A stretch of DNA of 64,000 nucleotides from Anodontia alba (lineage: Eukaryota > Mollusca > Bivalvia > Lucinida > Lucinidae), in the NCBI GenBank assembly GCA_964016985.1, contig OZ024823.1, positions 136,234,112 to 136,298,111 on the forward strand, written 5' to 3'. Both the position numbers and the translations under genes were made by a program. Each line of letters starts with the position of its first letter. The first letter of the stretch is position 1. Below, piece after piece: positions 21,391 to 32,207 of this stretch. The notes below the pieces were generated by a model. The model ran no database searches. It saw nothing but the letters and a program-made list of their open reading frames with translations, and was not told where the DNA came from.

Positions 21391-21675
21391 CATTACGAAA
21401 ACATGCCTATTCAAATATATAGAAAATTTCACCTCTAAAAACTGAAAATTTTCAAATAAAAAAAAAAAAAACTCTGATATTTTTCATATTTCTAATCAAA
21501 ACATAGATTGTGGGTACTCGTTAGAACCGCCTCGCCGCGCGGTTTTAACGTGTACTCATAATCTATGTTTTTGAGCCGAAATAAGAAAAATAATGTATAC
21601 CCCTGTAAACCCCAGTTTTACTATATAAAAGTGGGGTTTACGGGAGTCAATATATATAGGAATGTTTTCGTGATG
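21391..21675 (-). mobile_element. Family A MITE, copy 15
   Basis: Full-length with an A-run expansion at about 21459-21471. The palindrome tip is eroded (cctcgccgcgcggttttaac). Right end TTTTCGTGATG. Confidence 0.9.
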
Positions 21676-21860
21676 TACTTATGGGTATAGAACTTCCGGT
21701 GAGAGTTGTTGGCAACATTTATTTTATTGTCTTAGAATATTAGAAACTTTGTTCGGATACTCCGCATTTTTTAATAGAAAGATAAATAAATAAATAAATA
21801 AATAAATACAAAATGCGAAAAGCGAAAGCTTCTCACGATTAGCTGTTAAAGTAATGGAGG

Positions 21861-22062
21861 AACCTCACCTTTACCAATCTCATGGCTAATTCAGCAGACA
21901 AATGGATGATATTTTTTTGTTTTCTTCTCAGAAAATAGGCTTTGACATTTCATGCAAATTGTATCCTTATTTGTATGAAGTGTCAAAGCCTATGTTCTGG
22001 AAAACTAAAAAAAAATATTTCAAACTGTAGTCAGCTGTTTGTTTCACCCAGCATGCAGTGCG
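21861..22062. mobile_element. Family G foldback, copy G4
   Basis: The core stem aaaataggctttgacatttc ... pairs with agtgtcaaagcctatgttct. The left half includes ctaattcagcagac. Outer TTAA is not clear at either end, so the boundaries are approximate. Confidence 0.65.
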
Positions 22063-22163
22063 TTATCTCTCTGTATGATACTCACTGATTTGGGGGATAT
22101 ATTCATGATACTGTGACATCACGGTAGAATTGTGTGAAAAGTACTGAAGCTGATACATTTGTA

Positions 22164-22269
22164 CCCATTAAGCATTCTTTATAAATCTTAATGGGCAGTT
22201 ATTGGCCCGTCAGGGTAGCTGACGGGCCGATAACGGCCCGCTATAGATTTTTAAAGAATACTAGCTGAT
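22164..22269. mobile_element. Family B foldback, copy B1
   Basis: Diverged 106-bp member. The right arm gacgggccgataacggcccg is intact, and the left arm (ggcagttattggcccgtc) has changes. The ends are eroded (CCCATTAAGC and CTAGCTGAT). Confidence 0.75.
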
Positions 22270-22499
22270 AGAAGCATATGGCTTACAGTCAAACTGCAAT
22301 TAATGAAACAAGCACAGGTCCTCAGAATTTAGTTCTAGATATATGTATTGCCAGCTATTGATGGTTAAATTTCGACAACAATGTATATTAGTTCTAGTTA
22401 TCCGGGGACTTCTAATTATCAGAGTTCCAGTTACAGATTTTTTTTTTAAAGTGAACTGTATAGTGCGTAATTAGTGGTAGCAGAGCTACGTTCAGATCC

Positions 22500-22619
22500 T
22501 CCTAAAGAAACACCTGTATTTAATTGAAACAGTGTAGACCCTGATCTGACGCAGCGTTCTGCAGCGTCTGAACTAGGTATACACTGTTTTCAAATGTTCC
22601 TTTTATAGGGCGCTAGGCT
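22500..22619. repeat. Family C fragment, copy C7
   Basis: Core cagtgtagaccctgatctga + cgcagcgttctgcagcg + complement, followed by the right-half segment ccttttatagggcgctagg. Terminal TTAA is not seen. Confidence 0.65.
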
Positions 22620-22735
22620 CTTGTCAGTATAGTCGCCATCACCATCAATACTTACCTTCTGTATACAGTCTTAAAATTGTATTAATGAATATACTTGCTG
22701 TAGAGGTCTTCGCTGTCCATATATAAGTGTAAACG

Positions 22736-23078
22736 TTTTTTTTTTTTGTTTTTTTTTTTTTTGTTTTTTTTTTCGTTTTTTTTTTTTTTTTTTTTTTTTT
22801 TGTTTTTTTTTTTGTGCGGATTTTTAACACTATCAGGCACCCGAGGCACAAAGAGGCAGCGGCGATTGTTATGTACATATATTTGTACAGCCTTGCTTCC
22901 ATGGAACACCTATTCACACTTGGCGCCGCTCTGTCCACTCTATACTCAACCCAGGGCACGTCGAGTATAAGCTATGCGTACTAATGGTCTGAAAATTGTC
23001 TCGACCCGAGCGGGATTCGATACCACGCTATCCCGCTTGAGAGTCGAGAGCACTAACCACAAGGTGTAACCACGGTAT
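22736..23078 (-). mobile_element. tRNA-derived SINE with poly(A) tail
   Basis: On the minus strand the head (about 23078-23000) is tRNA-like. It has an A-box-like gtggttagtgctc (around 23051-23060) and a B-box-like ggtatcgaatcccg (about 23024-23011), with spacing typical of a tRNA gene. A body follows (gtgccctgggttgagtatag ... ttccatggaagcaaggc). It ends in an A-rich tail (T-rich on the plus strand, 22736-22813). This head, body and A-tail order is that of a Pol III SINE. I could not find a clear target duplication. No functional tRNA is claimed because the acceptor stem does not pair. Confidence 0.75.
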
Positions 23079-23214
23079 GCTGGAACTTTCTTTTTATAAC
23101 ATATTGTAGCAGCAACATAACAAAGAGCTATATGCGCCCATCAGACATTTGAACCAGCTTGTGTGTCGGCAGTCTGTCCAAGATGCGGAAGTAGGGAGGA
23201 AGGGGTCATGTTAT

Positions 23215-23493
23215 CATTACGAAAACACGCCTATTCAAATTTTCTGAAAATTTTACCACCAAAAACTGAAAATTTCAGATAAAAATTCAAATATTTTTTT
23301 CATATTTCTGCTCAAAACATAGATTGTGGGTACTCGTTAGAACCGCCTAGGCGAGGCGGTTCTAACGAGTACCCACAATCTATGTTTTTGAGCAGAAATA
23401 AGAAAAATAATGTATACCCCTATAAACCCCAGTTTTACTATATAAAAGTGGGGTCTGAGGGGGTTAAAATTATATAGGTATGTTTTCGTGATG
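23215..23493 (-). mobile_element. Family A MITE, copy 16
   Basis: Full-length. The palindrome tip is cctaggcgagg. Left end CATTACGAAAACACGCC, right end TTTTCGTGATG. Confidence 0.92.
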
Positions 23494-23589
23494 GTATATC
23501 TTCTGTTTACAGTCATTCGTTCTTTTTTATTATTATTATTAATTTTTGCTCATCCTTATCTATTTCTCTCTTTCCTCTCCTGTATTAGC

Positions 23590-23672
23590 TCTTTTGTTCC
23601 ACAAGGACATCAAATGACCCACAAGGACTGACATGTCGTTAAATTAAAACTCAAACAAACAAATAAACAAAT
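23590..23672 (+). repeat. Family P repeat end with AAAC-rich tail (P3)
   Basis: atcaaatgacccacaaggac then tgacatgtcgttaa, followed by aaactcaaacaaacaaataa. It matches 25935-25977 and, inverted, 31589-31635. The short tandem tail suggests a retroelement 3' end. Confidence 0.55.
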
Positions 23673-23969
23673 CATCAATAGTATGAAATCGGGGGCAGTG
23701 GGGGTGGGGGGTAGACTAATACACAGTACACATGATTTCTTCAGTCGCTGAATAAAAGGTATTTATGCTGCAAGCCGTTGCCAAGTTGAGCTTTGTTGTT
23801 TACCAGTTGCGACTTGTCAGGTCTGTTCGTTATATGAAACCTTTTAATTAGTGAACAGTAATGATAATTAATGATAATGATAAACAGATTTTAGTTTGCA
23901 TGGAAATAGTCCATTCTTTTCAAATTATCCAGTGTTGCCAATCCTTTAGGGCGTTCCGGAAACATAACT
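23673..23969. other. No recognised feature; G-rich patch
   Basis: A G-rich stretch at about 23690-23712; otherwise unassigned. Confidence 0.35.
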
Positions 23970-24168
23970 TTAATTCACTGGATGCTGGGTAAAAAGGTCA
24001 GCAGTCGACATTTCTAATATGTTTCTTACTTTTCCAAGTAAATAGGCTTTGACATTTTATGCCAATTGTGCATGAAATACCAAGGCCTATTTAAATTCTG
24101 GACAACATAAGACAAAATATTGCCAATCTGTCGTCTGCTGAGTTAGCCCAGAGAGCAGTAAAGGTTAA
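23970..24168. mobile_element. Family G TTAA foldback, copy G5
   Basis: TTAA at both ends. The inner stem aaataggctttgacatttta pairs with the ccaaggcctatttaaat half. The right half carries gtcgtctgctgagttagccc. Confidence 0.7.
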
Positions 24169-25319
24169 TAGGATGTTAGAATACATTATATTTACAATCC
24201 TGGTACAAAAATGATGAGATGTGTCAATGATGTCTTTGATTTGTTCTCTAGATTATTATTATACCCCACAACACACCTTACATTGATAATTCTACAGCCA
24301 TTAACTTTGCACTGAATCCTCTTTGTAGTTCTCTTCTGGTTGGACTGATGCCGACTTAATTGGGGGCGGGGCCAAGAAAAAGGTATGCATTCAGCAAAAA
24401 ACAGACCAGCCTGCGCATTCGCACAATCTGGTCAAGGTCTTCGCTGGTGACTTGTTGTAACAGTTTGAATTTTAAGGATTCATGAAGCGATGAGAAAGAT
24501 CTTGAAACGTGTTCAGATGAGAAAGCTAGTCTAATCTTTCACTACTCGCAGATTTCGTGTGGTACATTTTACTGCGTTTTAATGTTTATCAGAAATAATC
24601 AAAGACAAACAAATGCTAAACAAAACATGATTTGGTTTACCCAGTGCAGCGACGAAATGAGCATAAACTATTATAATAAGTCCAGTGATACGTCGAATTG
24701 TCGCTGAGAATAGATGAACTCAGTCTGAACGAGTTTCATTCACAATTCTGAGTACTGTAGACTAACAGACTGAGATGTACAACCAGATTTGTAATTGTCC
24801 GCAATGTCGCGACACCTTTCATCTCCATTTTATTGTTATAACTACCGCCTATTACATTTAAGTATATATTATTTTATTTTGTATTGACAGAAATATGGGC
24901 AACCTAAATTAATTCTCCAAAAGGGCACGATTATTTGATATATGTTTTGGAATAATTGTCTAAGGAAGCAGATAAAACGAATCACAATAGTTCAAGGATA
25001 TGATATTTTAACAGCCCAAACAAACTACGTCAATCGTGTCGATTCGGCCCCTTTGTCCTTTGATCATTTCTCAAATTTATAACAGTGATTAAATTACGTC
25101 AATATTTTGAACGAAACAGTACAATAGACACTCTATTCGAATTCAATACTCTGTGGGCTTATTTTTAAAAACATATAATTTTCATCTTTACAAAATTAGC
25201 TACGGAAAATATAGAATTATATCTTATCTTCGATGGCTATTGAAAATCATTGAATAATGTATATTCAGGTATAAGTCGTTCCAAACCAAAGTCCAAACAA
25301 CTGACGGAAATGAAACGGG
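24169..25319. other. 1.15 kb without recognised features
   Basis: Possibly unique sequence. A short family E-like piece (gaccagcctgcgcattcgca, 24404-24423) is the only thing noted. No supported reading frame. Confidence 0.4.
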
Positions 25320-25523
25320 TTAACCCTTCTCTTGCTAAACATGACATGCCCTGTCTTAGCAAACAGTGTAGACCAGATCAGTTGGCTTCTGAACTGATCT
25401 GGATCTGCACTGTTTGTCATTAAATATGTGAATTTCTATCAAAATCTCGGATCAAGTAATCTGATTAGCTGGAAATTAGAAGTGTGCGTGGCATCTTAAT
25501 TTATTCAGCATGACAAGGGTTAA
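25320..25523. mobile_element. Family D TTAA element, copy D2
   Basis: TTAA at both ends. Left terminal repeat CCCTTCTCTTGCTAAAC. The core stem gtgtagaccagatcagttgg has a shortened tip (cttctg), and the right half is full. Confidence 0.78.
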
Positions 25524-25560
25524 AACCAGAAATATCGTTTCCGGTAAGCGAAAGCAACCA

Positions 25561-25622
25561 CTGGGGTTGTGGTGGGTGGGTGGGTGCGTGTGGGGGGGGG
25601 GGGGGTGGGGGGCGGTGGGGAA
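25561..25622. repeat. G-rich low-complexity tract
   Basis: gggtgggtgggtgcgtg followed by 14 G and further G-runs. It contains several closely spaced G-runs with G-quadruplex potential (inference). Confidence 0.85.
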
Positions 25623-25778
25623 TGGACCACAACCTGGGATACGTAATGGCAGCCCAGCGAAGTCTCAGCTCGCAGTCTGAACAATGTCCTTGTTATTCAC
25701 CTATAGAAGGCTTGACGCACGTGTCAGAAAGTACATTTGCTGACAAAGCGTGAATCTTTATTTAGGTAAGTAGGTAGG

Positions 25779-25978
25779 CAGGTAAGGTTTGACGTCCCAG
25801 TCAGCCAATTAGGGTCACGTCGGGCGCGGTCAGTTTACCTAACCACGCTTTTTTCTTGGTCAGGCTTAGTCTTATATCTACAGTAATAATGCATTTTATT
25901 AGCCACGACCATGTCAACAAAAATTGGTCAACAACAAGATTGACGACACAAAATGACCCACAAGCGTTGACCTCAACA
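25779..25978. repeat. Family P repeat with inverted ends (P2)
   Basis: The left part (ggtttgacgtcccagtcagc, gggtcacgtcgggcgcgg) and the right part (acgacacaaaatgacccaca then agcgttgacctcaac) are inverted versions of one motif, so the whole is an imperfect foldback of about 200 bp. Confidence 0.5.
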
Positions 25979-26287
25979 CAAGAATCGCTGCTCCTGTTCG
26001 AAATTAAAAAAAAAAAAATAAAAAAAAACACCCACTTTATCTGTTGCACTGTTTCAGGTGACATTAACCAGATAGCACACAGGATTTCTCTTAGATTTGT
26101 AATTTAACTTTCTGTTTCCCTGAACAACAGTCTGGCCTTAACTCACTTCTGTCAACTCCAAACATTATTTCCTTGGAAAATTATAAACCAACAAGTGCTA
26201 TTACTTGACCGCAACAACTTAATTGGTAAATATGAACAACTGTTAAGCCTCAACATCGGAAACGTACCTTCTGACAAATTCGCCCAA
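25979..26287. other. No recognised feature; A-rich tract
   Basis: An A-rich run at 26006-26030; otherwise unassigned. Confidence 0.35.
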
Positions 26288-26556
26288 CGAAGATGAAAAC
26301 ATGCCTATATAATGCTGACCCACTAAAACCCAACTTTTGTATAGTAAAAATCGGATTTCCAGGGGTATACATTATTTGTTCTTATTTATGGTCAAAAACA
26401 TTGATTGTGGTTACTCGTTAGAACCGCCTCGGCGAGGCGGTTCTTAAGGGTACCCACAATCTATGTTTAGAGCAGAAATATGACAAATATCAGAATTTCT
26501 ATCTGAAAACTTTCATTAGTGGTAAAATTTTCAGTATATTCGAATAGGCTTGTTCG
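26288..26556 (+). mobile_element. Family A MITE, copy 17 (most diverged)
   Basis: Shares the C-rich block (aaaacccaacttttgtatag) and the palindrome (tip cctcggcgagg, right arm ttcttaagggtaccc). Both terminal repeats are decayed (GATGAAAACATGCC, GGCTTGTTCGC). It is probably an old insertion. Confidence 0.82.
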
Positions 26557-26559
26557 CAA

Positions 26560-26690
26560 CCTGTAGTCTGACCAGAGTCTTTGTTGCCCGGATGAAGAAC
26601 CTTTGTATATACGGCTATCCAAAAAGCGCACAAAGCGCGAATGCGCAGGCCGATCTCAATCAACGCTGGGCGCACATTTCCAAATTAAAC
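26560..26690. repeat. Decayed family E element
   Basis: gtctgaccagagtctttgtt ... cggatgaagaacctttg ... atgcgcaggccgatctcaat then cgctgggcgcacat. This is the right half of a family E unit. Confidence 0.5.
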
Positions 26691-27424
26691 CTAACATTAG
26701 CTCGTGTTAAAAATCCCTCCGCATCCGGCTAGTCAGGACAGTACCTTCGCCACGACTAGAACATGAAGGACCGAATACAATGGGTTTTTTTTAGGCGAAT
26801 AAAAATGTTCCTAATCAGCCTATGCGTCCAAGTATGCGCATGTGACACCTTTTTACGACTGCTATGAAGCCCGATTTCCTGTGATATGTCTATGTCCGTA
26901 TCCGCTTACAGAAAACGTTAGTTTAGTAGCGCGATGCGAAAACAATGCTTTCCATGCGTAAAGGATAGCACGGATCAGCTGCGCCTGCGCGTCCGGGAAG
27001 GTTCAACTGACATTTCGTTGTCCATTTATTGAACCATTACATCAAAAGTCCTGTTGAGGATATGCCAATAACACTATTCTGAGCATGCGTATTACGAATA
27101 TATCCGAAGACGCCTTTTCACCGTGACACGGTTCAGCTGAAACATGTGACATGCCCATTATGAATCGATATATTGTGAAGGACCGCAGAGATAAGGACAT
27201 TTAACATGGAAAACCATTCACAAATATTGACATTAGCCTGAATAAAAACAGGACTCCGTCTCATCAGGAAAAATGGACCTTCAACACTTATAAATCATAT
27301 CGTGTCGTACGGAAACAGTAAAAAAAAAAAAAAAAAAAAAAGATCCACATTACCGTAGTTAGTTAAGAAATTCTAGGTTTCAAAGTCGGTACTAAAGCAT
27401 CCGTTATTTTATTATGCGAACGAT
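26691..27424. other. Unassigned; poly(A) at 27321-27340
   Basis: GC content is somewhat higher than in the surroundings, with a further weak family E trace at about 26935-27005. A run of about 20 A is present. No gene is supported. Confidence 0.35.
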
Positions 27425-27681
27425 CATCACGAAAACATGCCTATATAATTTTGAACCCCTTAAACCCCACTTTTATATAGTAAAACTGGGTTTTACAGGG
27501 GTATACATTTTTTCTCTTATTTCTGCTCAAAAACATAGATTGTACGGTACTCGTTTCTAACGAGTACCCACAATCTATGTTTTGAGCAGAAATGTGAAAA
27601 CTATCAATATTTTTATCTGAAAATTTTCAATTTATCGTGGTAAAATTTTCAGTATATTTGAATAGGCGTGTTTCCGTAATG
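27425..27681 (+). mobile_element. Family A MITE, copy 18, palindrome tip deleted
   Basis: 257 bp with both termini present. The central palindrome retains only ggtactcgtttctaacgagt: the gaaccgcctcg tip and its partner are gone. The deletion is nearly symmetric about the axis. Confidence 0.92.
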
Positions 27682-27779
27682 GGTTCCAATCTGACAGACT
27701 GAACTGGCTGAGCCGTCCATGGCACTATGTAGGAAAAACACCCTTTTTTGCTTGGCGAGGCTTCGTTAAATGAAAGGAA

Positions 27780-28065
27780 CCAGGTCCCGGGGTTATAAAA
27801 CGTTTTTCGTGCTCAACACAGCTGAGCATGAAAATTTTGTTGCGAATAAATCTCAAATTACTTACAATTATATTTTTTTTTTTGCTTACTAAACATTGCT
27901 GAGTGTGAAAGATTCTCTGCTAATAAATATGAAAATGCCAACTATTTGCTAATAAATATGAAAATGCCAACAATATGTGGCTTTTTCATATTTGTTAGCA
28001 GAGAAAGTTTCATGCTCAGCTGAGTTGAGCACGAAAAAAGTTTATAACCTTGGGGCCAGGGCTGG
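27780..28065. mobile_element. Family M foldback, copy M2
   Basis: Terminal repeats CCAGGTCCCGGGGTTATAAA ... and inverted tttataaccttggggccagg. Subterminal cgtgctcaacacagctgagc and its complement. The interior has a direct duplication of tttgctaataaatatgaaaa (27935-27974). It is related to 9648-9863. Confidence 0.68.
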
Positions 28066-28130
28066 GTGCACATTCAGTCTTGCCCTTGCTCAAAGTATAA
28101 AGTTACCACTGTTATGCGAGTCACTGGTTT

Positions 28131-28186
28131 TCGTTCTTTCTTTCTTTTCCGTTCTTTCTTTCTTTTCCTTTCTTTCTTTCTTTCTA
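28131..28186. repeat. (TTTC)n microsatellite
   Basis: Interrupted TTTC runs. Confidence 0.9.
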
Positions 28187-28352
28187 TTGTATTATCTGAA
28201 AAATCCTCTCAACTATGAGAATACAATGTTATCAGCATGCAAATTCAACATATTAAGAGTTATTGAAGTGGATTCGTCCATCGTTTAATTTTGAGACATC
28301 CATCTTTGCAAATTAGAGCGTCAGTCATTCAAATTAAGGACAAAATGGCAAA

Positions 28353-28630
28353 CATCACGAAAACATACCTATATGATTTTGACCCCTTAAACCCCACTTT
28401 TATATAATAAAACTGGGGTTTACAGGGGTATACATTATCTTTCTTATTTCTGCTCAAAAACATAGATTTTGGGTACTCGTTAGAACCGCCTCGCCGAGGC
28501 GGTTCTAACAAGTACCCACAATCTATGTTTTGAGCAGAAATATGAAAAATATCAGAATTTTTTATCAGAAACTTTACAGTTTTTGTTGGTGAAAATTTCA
28601 ATGTATTTGAATAGGCGTGTTTTCGTAATG
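28353..28630 (+). mobile_element. Family A MITE, copy 19
   Basis: Full-length. Left end CATCACGAAAACATACC, palindrome tip cctcgccgagg, one arm with acaagtac. Right end GTGTTTTCGTAATG. Confidence 0.93.
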
Positions 28631-28794
28631 CAACGTACATTCGGATCTACATAAGATGGCTCGTCAAGAATCAAACAACTATGACAGACTCAGTACCATA
28701 AAAATTAATAATTCGTGCCTTGCAAATATGTTCAAAAACTTTGCCAGCAAACTCCTGTATTGGATGAGCAAACATGTTGTAATTTTTTCAAACC

Positions 28795-28831
<37 letters not shown>

Positions 28832-29181
28832 CAAAATATCTACAATATATCTACAATAGTATTGTATTTGTTGCATGTATCGTAGTATTGTATTATATTA
28901 TGTTGTATTTTATTGTATTGCAACAGATATTATACAGCCATTTTAGAATATGTATCCAAATGTCCCTGAAAAAAAAAAGAAAAATAAAAGACGACCATTA
29001 TCTCATCGAAGTGGGAACAAGCGTTGCAGCAGTGATTTGCACTGTGTGATCTTAGTATTTGAAACGCTTTCTTTGGAGATTCTGTACGTTATTTCGCAGA
29101 GACAAATACATGTAGTAAGGGAAAACATCGTATTTGTTGCATATCCATTTCGTCTGCAGCTAGCTAATGGAATATACCGCC
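28631..29181. other. Unassigned; poly(T) at 28798-28831
   Basis: About 34 T residues, possibly the inverted tail of an unrecognised minus-strand retroelement. tattgtatt repeats follow (28855-28920). No gene is supported. Confidence 0.45.
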
Positions 29182-29511
29182 TAATCACGAAAACACGTCT
29201 ATATGATTTTGACCCCCCTTAAACCCCACTTTTATATAGTAAAACTGGGGTTTACAGGGGTAAACATTATTTTTCTTATTTCTGCTCAAACCATAGATTG
29301 TGGGTACTCGTTAGAACCGCCATGGCGAGGTGTGTCCTAAAGAGTACCAACAATCTATGTTTTGAGCAGATCGCCGAGGCGGTCCTAAAGAGTACCCACA
29401 ATCTATGTTTTGAGCAGAAATATGAAAAATATCAGCGTTTTTTAATCTGAAAATTTTCAGTTTTTGGAGGTGAAATTTTCTATACATTTAACTAGGCATG
29501 TTTTTTCGATG
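29182..29511 (+). mobile_element. Family A MITE, copy 20, duplicated arm
   Basis: 330 bp. The right palindrome arm with its following ttttgagcaga occurs twice (about 29327-29370 and 29371-29415). The right terminus is altered (TTTTTTCGATGG). Confidence 0.9.
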
Positions 29512-29695
29512 GATTTTGTTACTATGGCCCGCTAAATTAGACTGTTTGACCTTTGGCAAACAACAGTTCGCGGACACTAATAACATAACCCCACGCGCAT
29601 ACCAGAATCAGTGTTTCCCATTTTTGCCCTTGTTTATGATCAATGGAAAATGTTTCACCAATCCCTAATATACAGTGCACAAAAACTAAAACAGT
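29512..29695. other. No recognised feature
   Basis: Unassigned. Confidence 0.3.
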
Positions 29696-29890
29696 TTAAC
29701 ACTTGCTGGGTAAAACTTTCAGTAGACGACATTTTGAAACATTTTTGTCTTATTTTGTCCCCCAAAAATAGAATTAAGACATTTCATGCAAATTGTCTCC
29801 TAAGGAAATATCAAATCTTATTTTCTGATACACATACGAAAAAGTGTCACTATCGCCAACTGAATTTGCCCATAGCGTGCTAAGTGTTAA
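29696..29890. mobile_element. Family G TTAA foldback, copy G6
   Basis: TTAA at both ends. Terminal parts cacttgctggg and catagcgtgctaagtg. The stem ttaagacatttcatgcaaat is incomplete on the right. The overlapping 90-codon frame is not called as a gene. Confidence 0.65.
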
Positions 29891-30085
29891 TGTCTTTCTT
29901 AACATCCTGTTTTGTCCTCCCTAATGTACTTAAAAGGTAACATGTGATCGAGTTGTAGTTTTTTCAGCTGTTAAAATTATGTCAATTACTCATTCTTATT
30001 TTTCAGAGTTTTTACTGCATCTGCGTCACACAGGTAAATCAACTTTGATGTATCAATGTCATACGTCACGTCCTAGTACGAAATG

Positions 30086-30320
30086 GGCAACCTTTGAGCA
30101 GAAACGGCAGATAACGGACGTGTGCGCCCAGCGAAGATTCAGATCAGCCTGCGCATTCGCGCAGTCTGATCAGAATTTTCACTGGGCGCATTTCGGACTG
30201 CCAGTGATACAATTTTTTTTCGTGTGGACAGCGTAAACTCAAATCAGACTGCACAGGTTGATTTGAGTCATCGTTGGGCGCACATGTCAGACGGGTCGTT
30301 TTCTGAACTTGTGGTTCATT
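30086..30320. mobile_element. Family E foldback, copy E2
   Basis: Strong inner palindrome gcgcccagcgaagattcaga ... cctgcgcattcgcgcag ... complement (30123-30192). It is followed by a second, more diverged half with cgttgggcgcacatgtcag. Confidence 0.72.
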
Positions 30321-30865
30321 TGTTTTCGTCGGGAGCATTAGTGAGAGTATTTCAGTATAGTTAAGTTATAAAATTCCCTGTAATCAGTGAAACAGAACAA
30401 AATAACTAGCGGGAAACCCAACTGTGACGTGAATTGGTTTCGGTAACTCGTCCTTAACCACGTCCATGGCCGCATTTCTTGACAAGTCCTCGAGAACTTT
30501 ATCACTACAACAAACCGAAAATAAAGCTGTCTGCACCCGCTCCGTATATTATAGAGATAACCGGAGTATACTGGGGTATTACTAAGCAAATTTTTAGATT
30601 TTGTTTTTCAGCTTTTTGTTGTTGTTTAAACAAAAAATAAATAAAAATCTGCTTTCAATTTATTCTACTATTTCTGTCACTGTTTCATACTACATGAATA
30701 TGTCTGAACATTCTATGAAACCAAATTGTGCTTTTCTTCTCCTTTTATATAAAAAATAAATATAATAGTTATTATAACCCTAGATAAGAGGGGTGTCTAA
30801 ATAAATATTTTCGCCTTATCTCCACACGAAACATATGTTTTGGGTACTAATTGGAAGCGCCTTGC
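30321..30865. other. No recognised feature
   Basis: Unassigned AT-rich sequence. Confidence 0.35.
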
Positions 30866-31116
30866 CATCACGAAAACATACCTATATAATATTGACCCCC
30901 CATAAACCCCACTTTTATATAGTAAAACTGGGGTTTACAGGGGTATACATTATTTTTCTTATTTCTGCTCAAAAACATAGATTGTTGGTACCCGTTAGAA
31001 CCGCCTCGGTGAGGCGGTTCTAACGAGTACCCACAATCTATGATATGAGCAGAAATATGAACAATATAAGCATTTTAATTGAAGAACATGTTTCATATAG
31101 GTCTCTTAACATAATG
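30866..31116 (+). mobile_element. Family A MITE, copy 21, right half shortened
   Basis: Intact left end and palindrome (tip cctcggtgagg). After agaaatatga the right half is shortened and diverged, ending ataggtctcttaacataatg, a recognisable but mutated terminus. Confidence 0.85.
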
Positions 31117-31490
31117 AAATGGTTTCTAAAAATAGCATTACAAGAACTGTTTGCCATATGATCGGGCGCTTGTGTTTGTTTACTTCCCATCCACAACTGC
31201 AATATATTCAATACAATGAAGTAAAATATATAATATTTTTAAAAAATAAAAATATTTGAATAAAGAACATAAAGACCGACTTTCGCTCACATAAAGGTGT
31301 TCATTGGAATATACAATGTGAAATGAAAAAAAAAAAATCCACATTTGTTCGATAATAACTTATTAATGTTACTGTCTGACTTGAAATGGTAACAATAGTG
31401 GACTATTTAAGAGAAATCAAAAGTAGGCGTGTTTTCTTCTGTTGCGTCAGCGTCTTTAAACCGCTCCAGTAAAAAGGAACGTAGTGAGAT
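31117..31490. other. No recognised feature
   Basis: Unassigned AT-rich sequence. Confidence 0.35.
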
Positions 31491-31532
31491 GATTGATTGA
31501 TTGATTGGATTGATTGATTGATTGATTGATTG

Positions 31533-31588
<56 letters not shown>
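31491..31588. repeat. (TGAT)n microsatellite
   Basis: About 24 units of the tetranucleotide, with GGATTG interruptions near 31507 and 31533. It directly abuts the family P end at 31589, as if it were that element's tail on the minus strand. Confidence 0.97.
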
Positions 31589-31590
<2 letters not shown>

Positions 31591-31640
31591 GTTGGGGTTT
31601 AATAACACGTCAACCCTTGTGGGTCATTTTGTGTCGTCTA
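31589..31640 (-). repeat. Family P repeat end (P4)
   Basis: gttggggtttaataacacgt then caacccttgtgggtcatttt and gtgtcgtc, the inverse of 25935-25977. On the minus strand it runs into a CAAT-type tandem tail. Confidence 0.6.
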
Positions 31641-31928
31641 CCAGAGAAAGGGAGAAGAGAGATAGAAGAGGTAGTAGAGGAGATGAAAGAGAGGGACAGG
31701 GGAGAAAGAGGAAAATGAATGAAAGTGAAGAAACAGAAGAAATAAAAACATCCCCCCTCCATCCTTACCTGCTGCAAGGATAGCAGGCCATGCTCAACTG
31801 TAAGCCAGTCTCACGTGGACTCCCCGCTGACGTAAGATACACGACACCTTCGCCACACCCGACCACCCCAAGTAGTGAGATGAACAGAGTATGTATAAAT
31901 GGCGTTGTTTCAGTTGCCCATGGAATTC
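31641..31928. other. Purine-rich stretch, unassigned
   Basis: A GA-rich run from 31645 to about 31745 precedes cctgctgcaaggatagcagg, a small inverted repeat. No gene is supported. Confidence 0.4.
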
Positions 31929-32207
31929 CATCACGAAAACATACCTATATAATTTCGACCCCCTTAAACCCCACTTTTATATAGTAAAACTGGGGTTCAC
32001 AGGGGTATACATTAGTTTTCTTATTTCTGTTCAAAAACATAGATTGTAGGTGCTCGTTAGAACCGCCTCGCCGAGGCGGTTCTAACGATAACCCACAATC
32101 TATGTTTTGAGCAGAAATATGAAAAATATCAGAATTTTTTATCTGAAAATTTTCAATTTTTGGAGGTGAACTTTTCTATATATTTGAATAGGCGTGTTTT
32201 CGTAATG
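31929..32207 (+). mobile_element. Family A MITE, copy 22
   Basis: Full-length. Palindrome tip cctcgccgagg, with an aacgataaccc variant on the right arm and gtaggtgctcg on the left. Confidence 0.93.

Noticed and set aside
23000..23078. Functional tRNA gene on the minus strand
   Set aside because: Box-like motifs are present, but the acceptor stem does not pair and a SINE body plus A-rich tail follows.
28329..28640. Recurring small frames with peptides such as AQNIDCGYSLEPPR (also near 2563, 12926, 13735, 45721, 50766)
   Set aside because: They are translations of the family A palindrome and its flanks, in both orientations. The similarity is that of the MITE DNA, not of a protein family.
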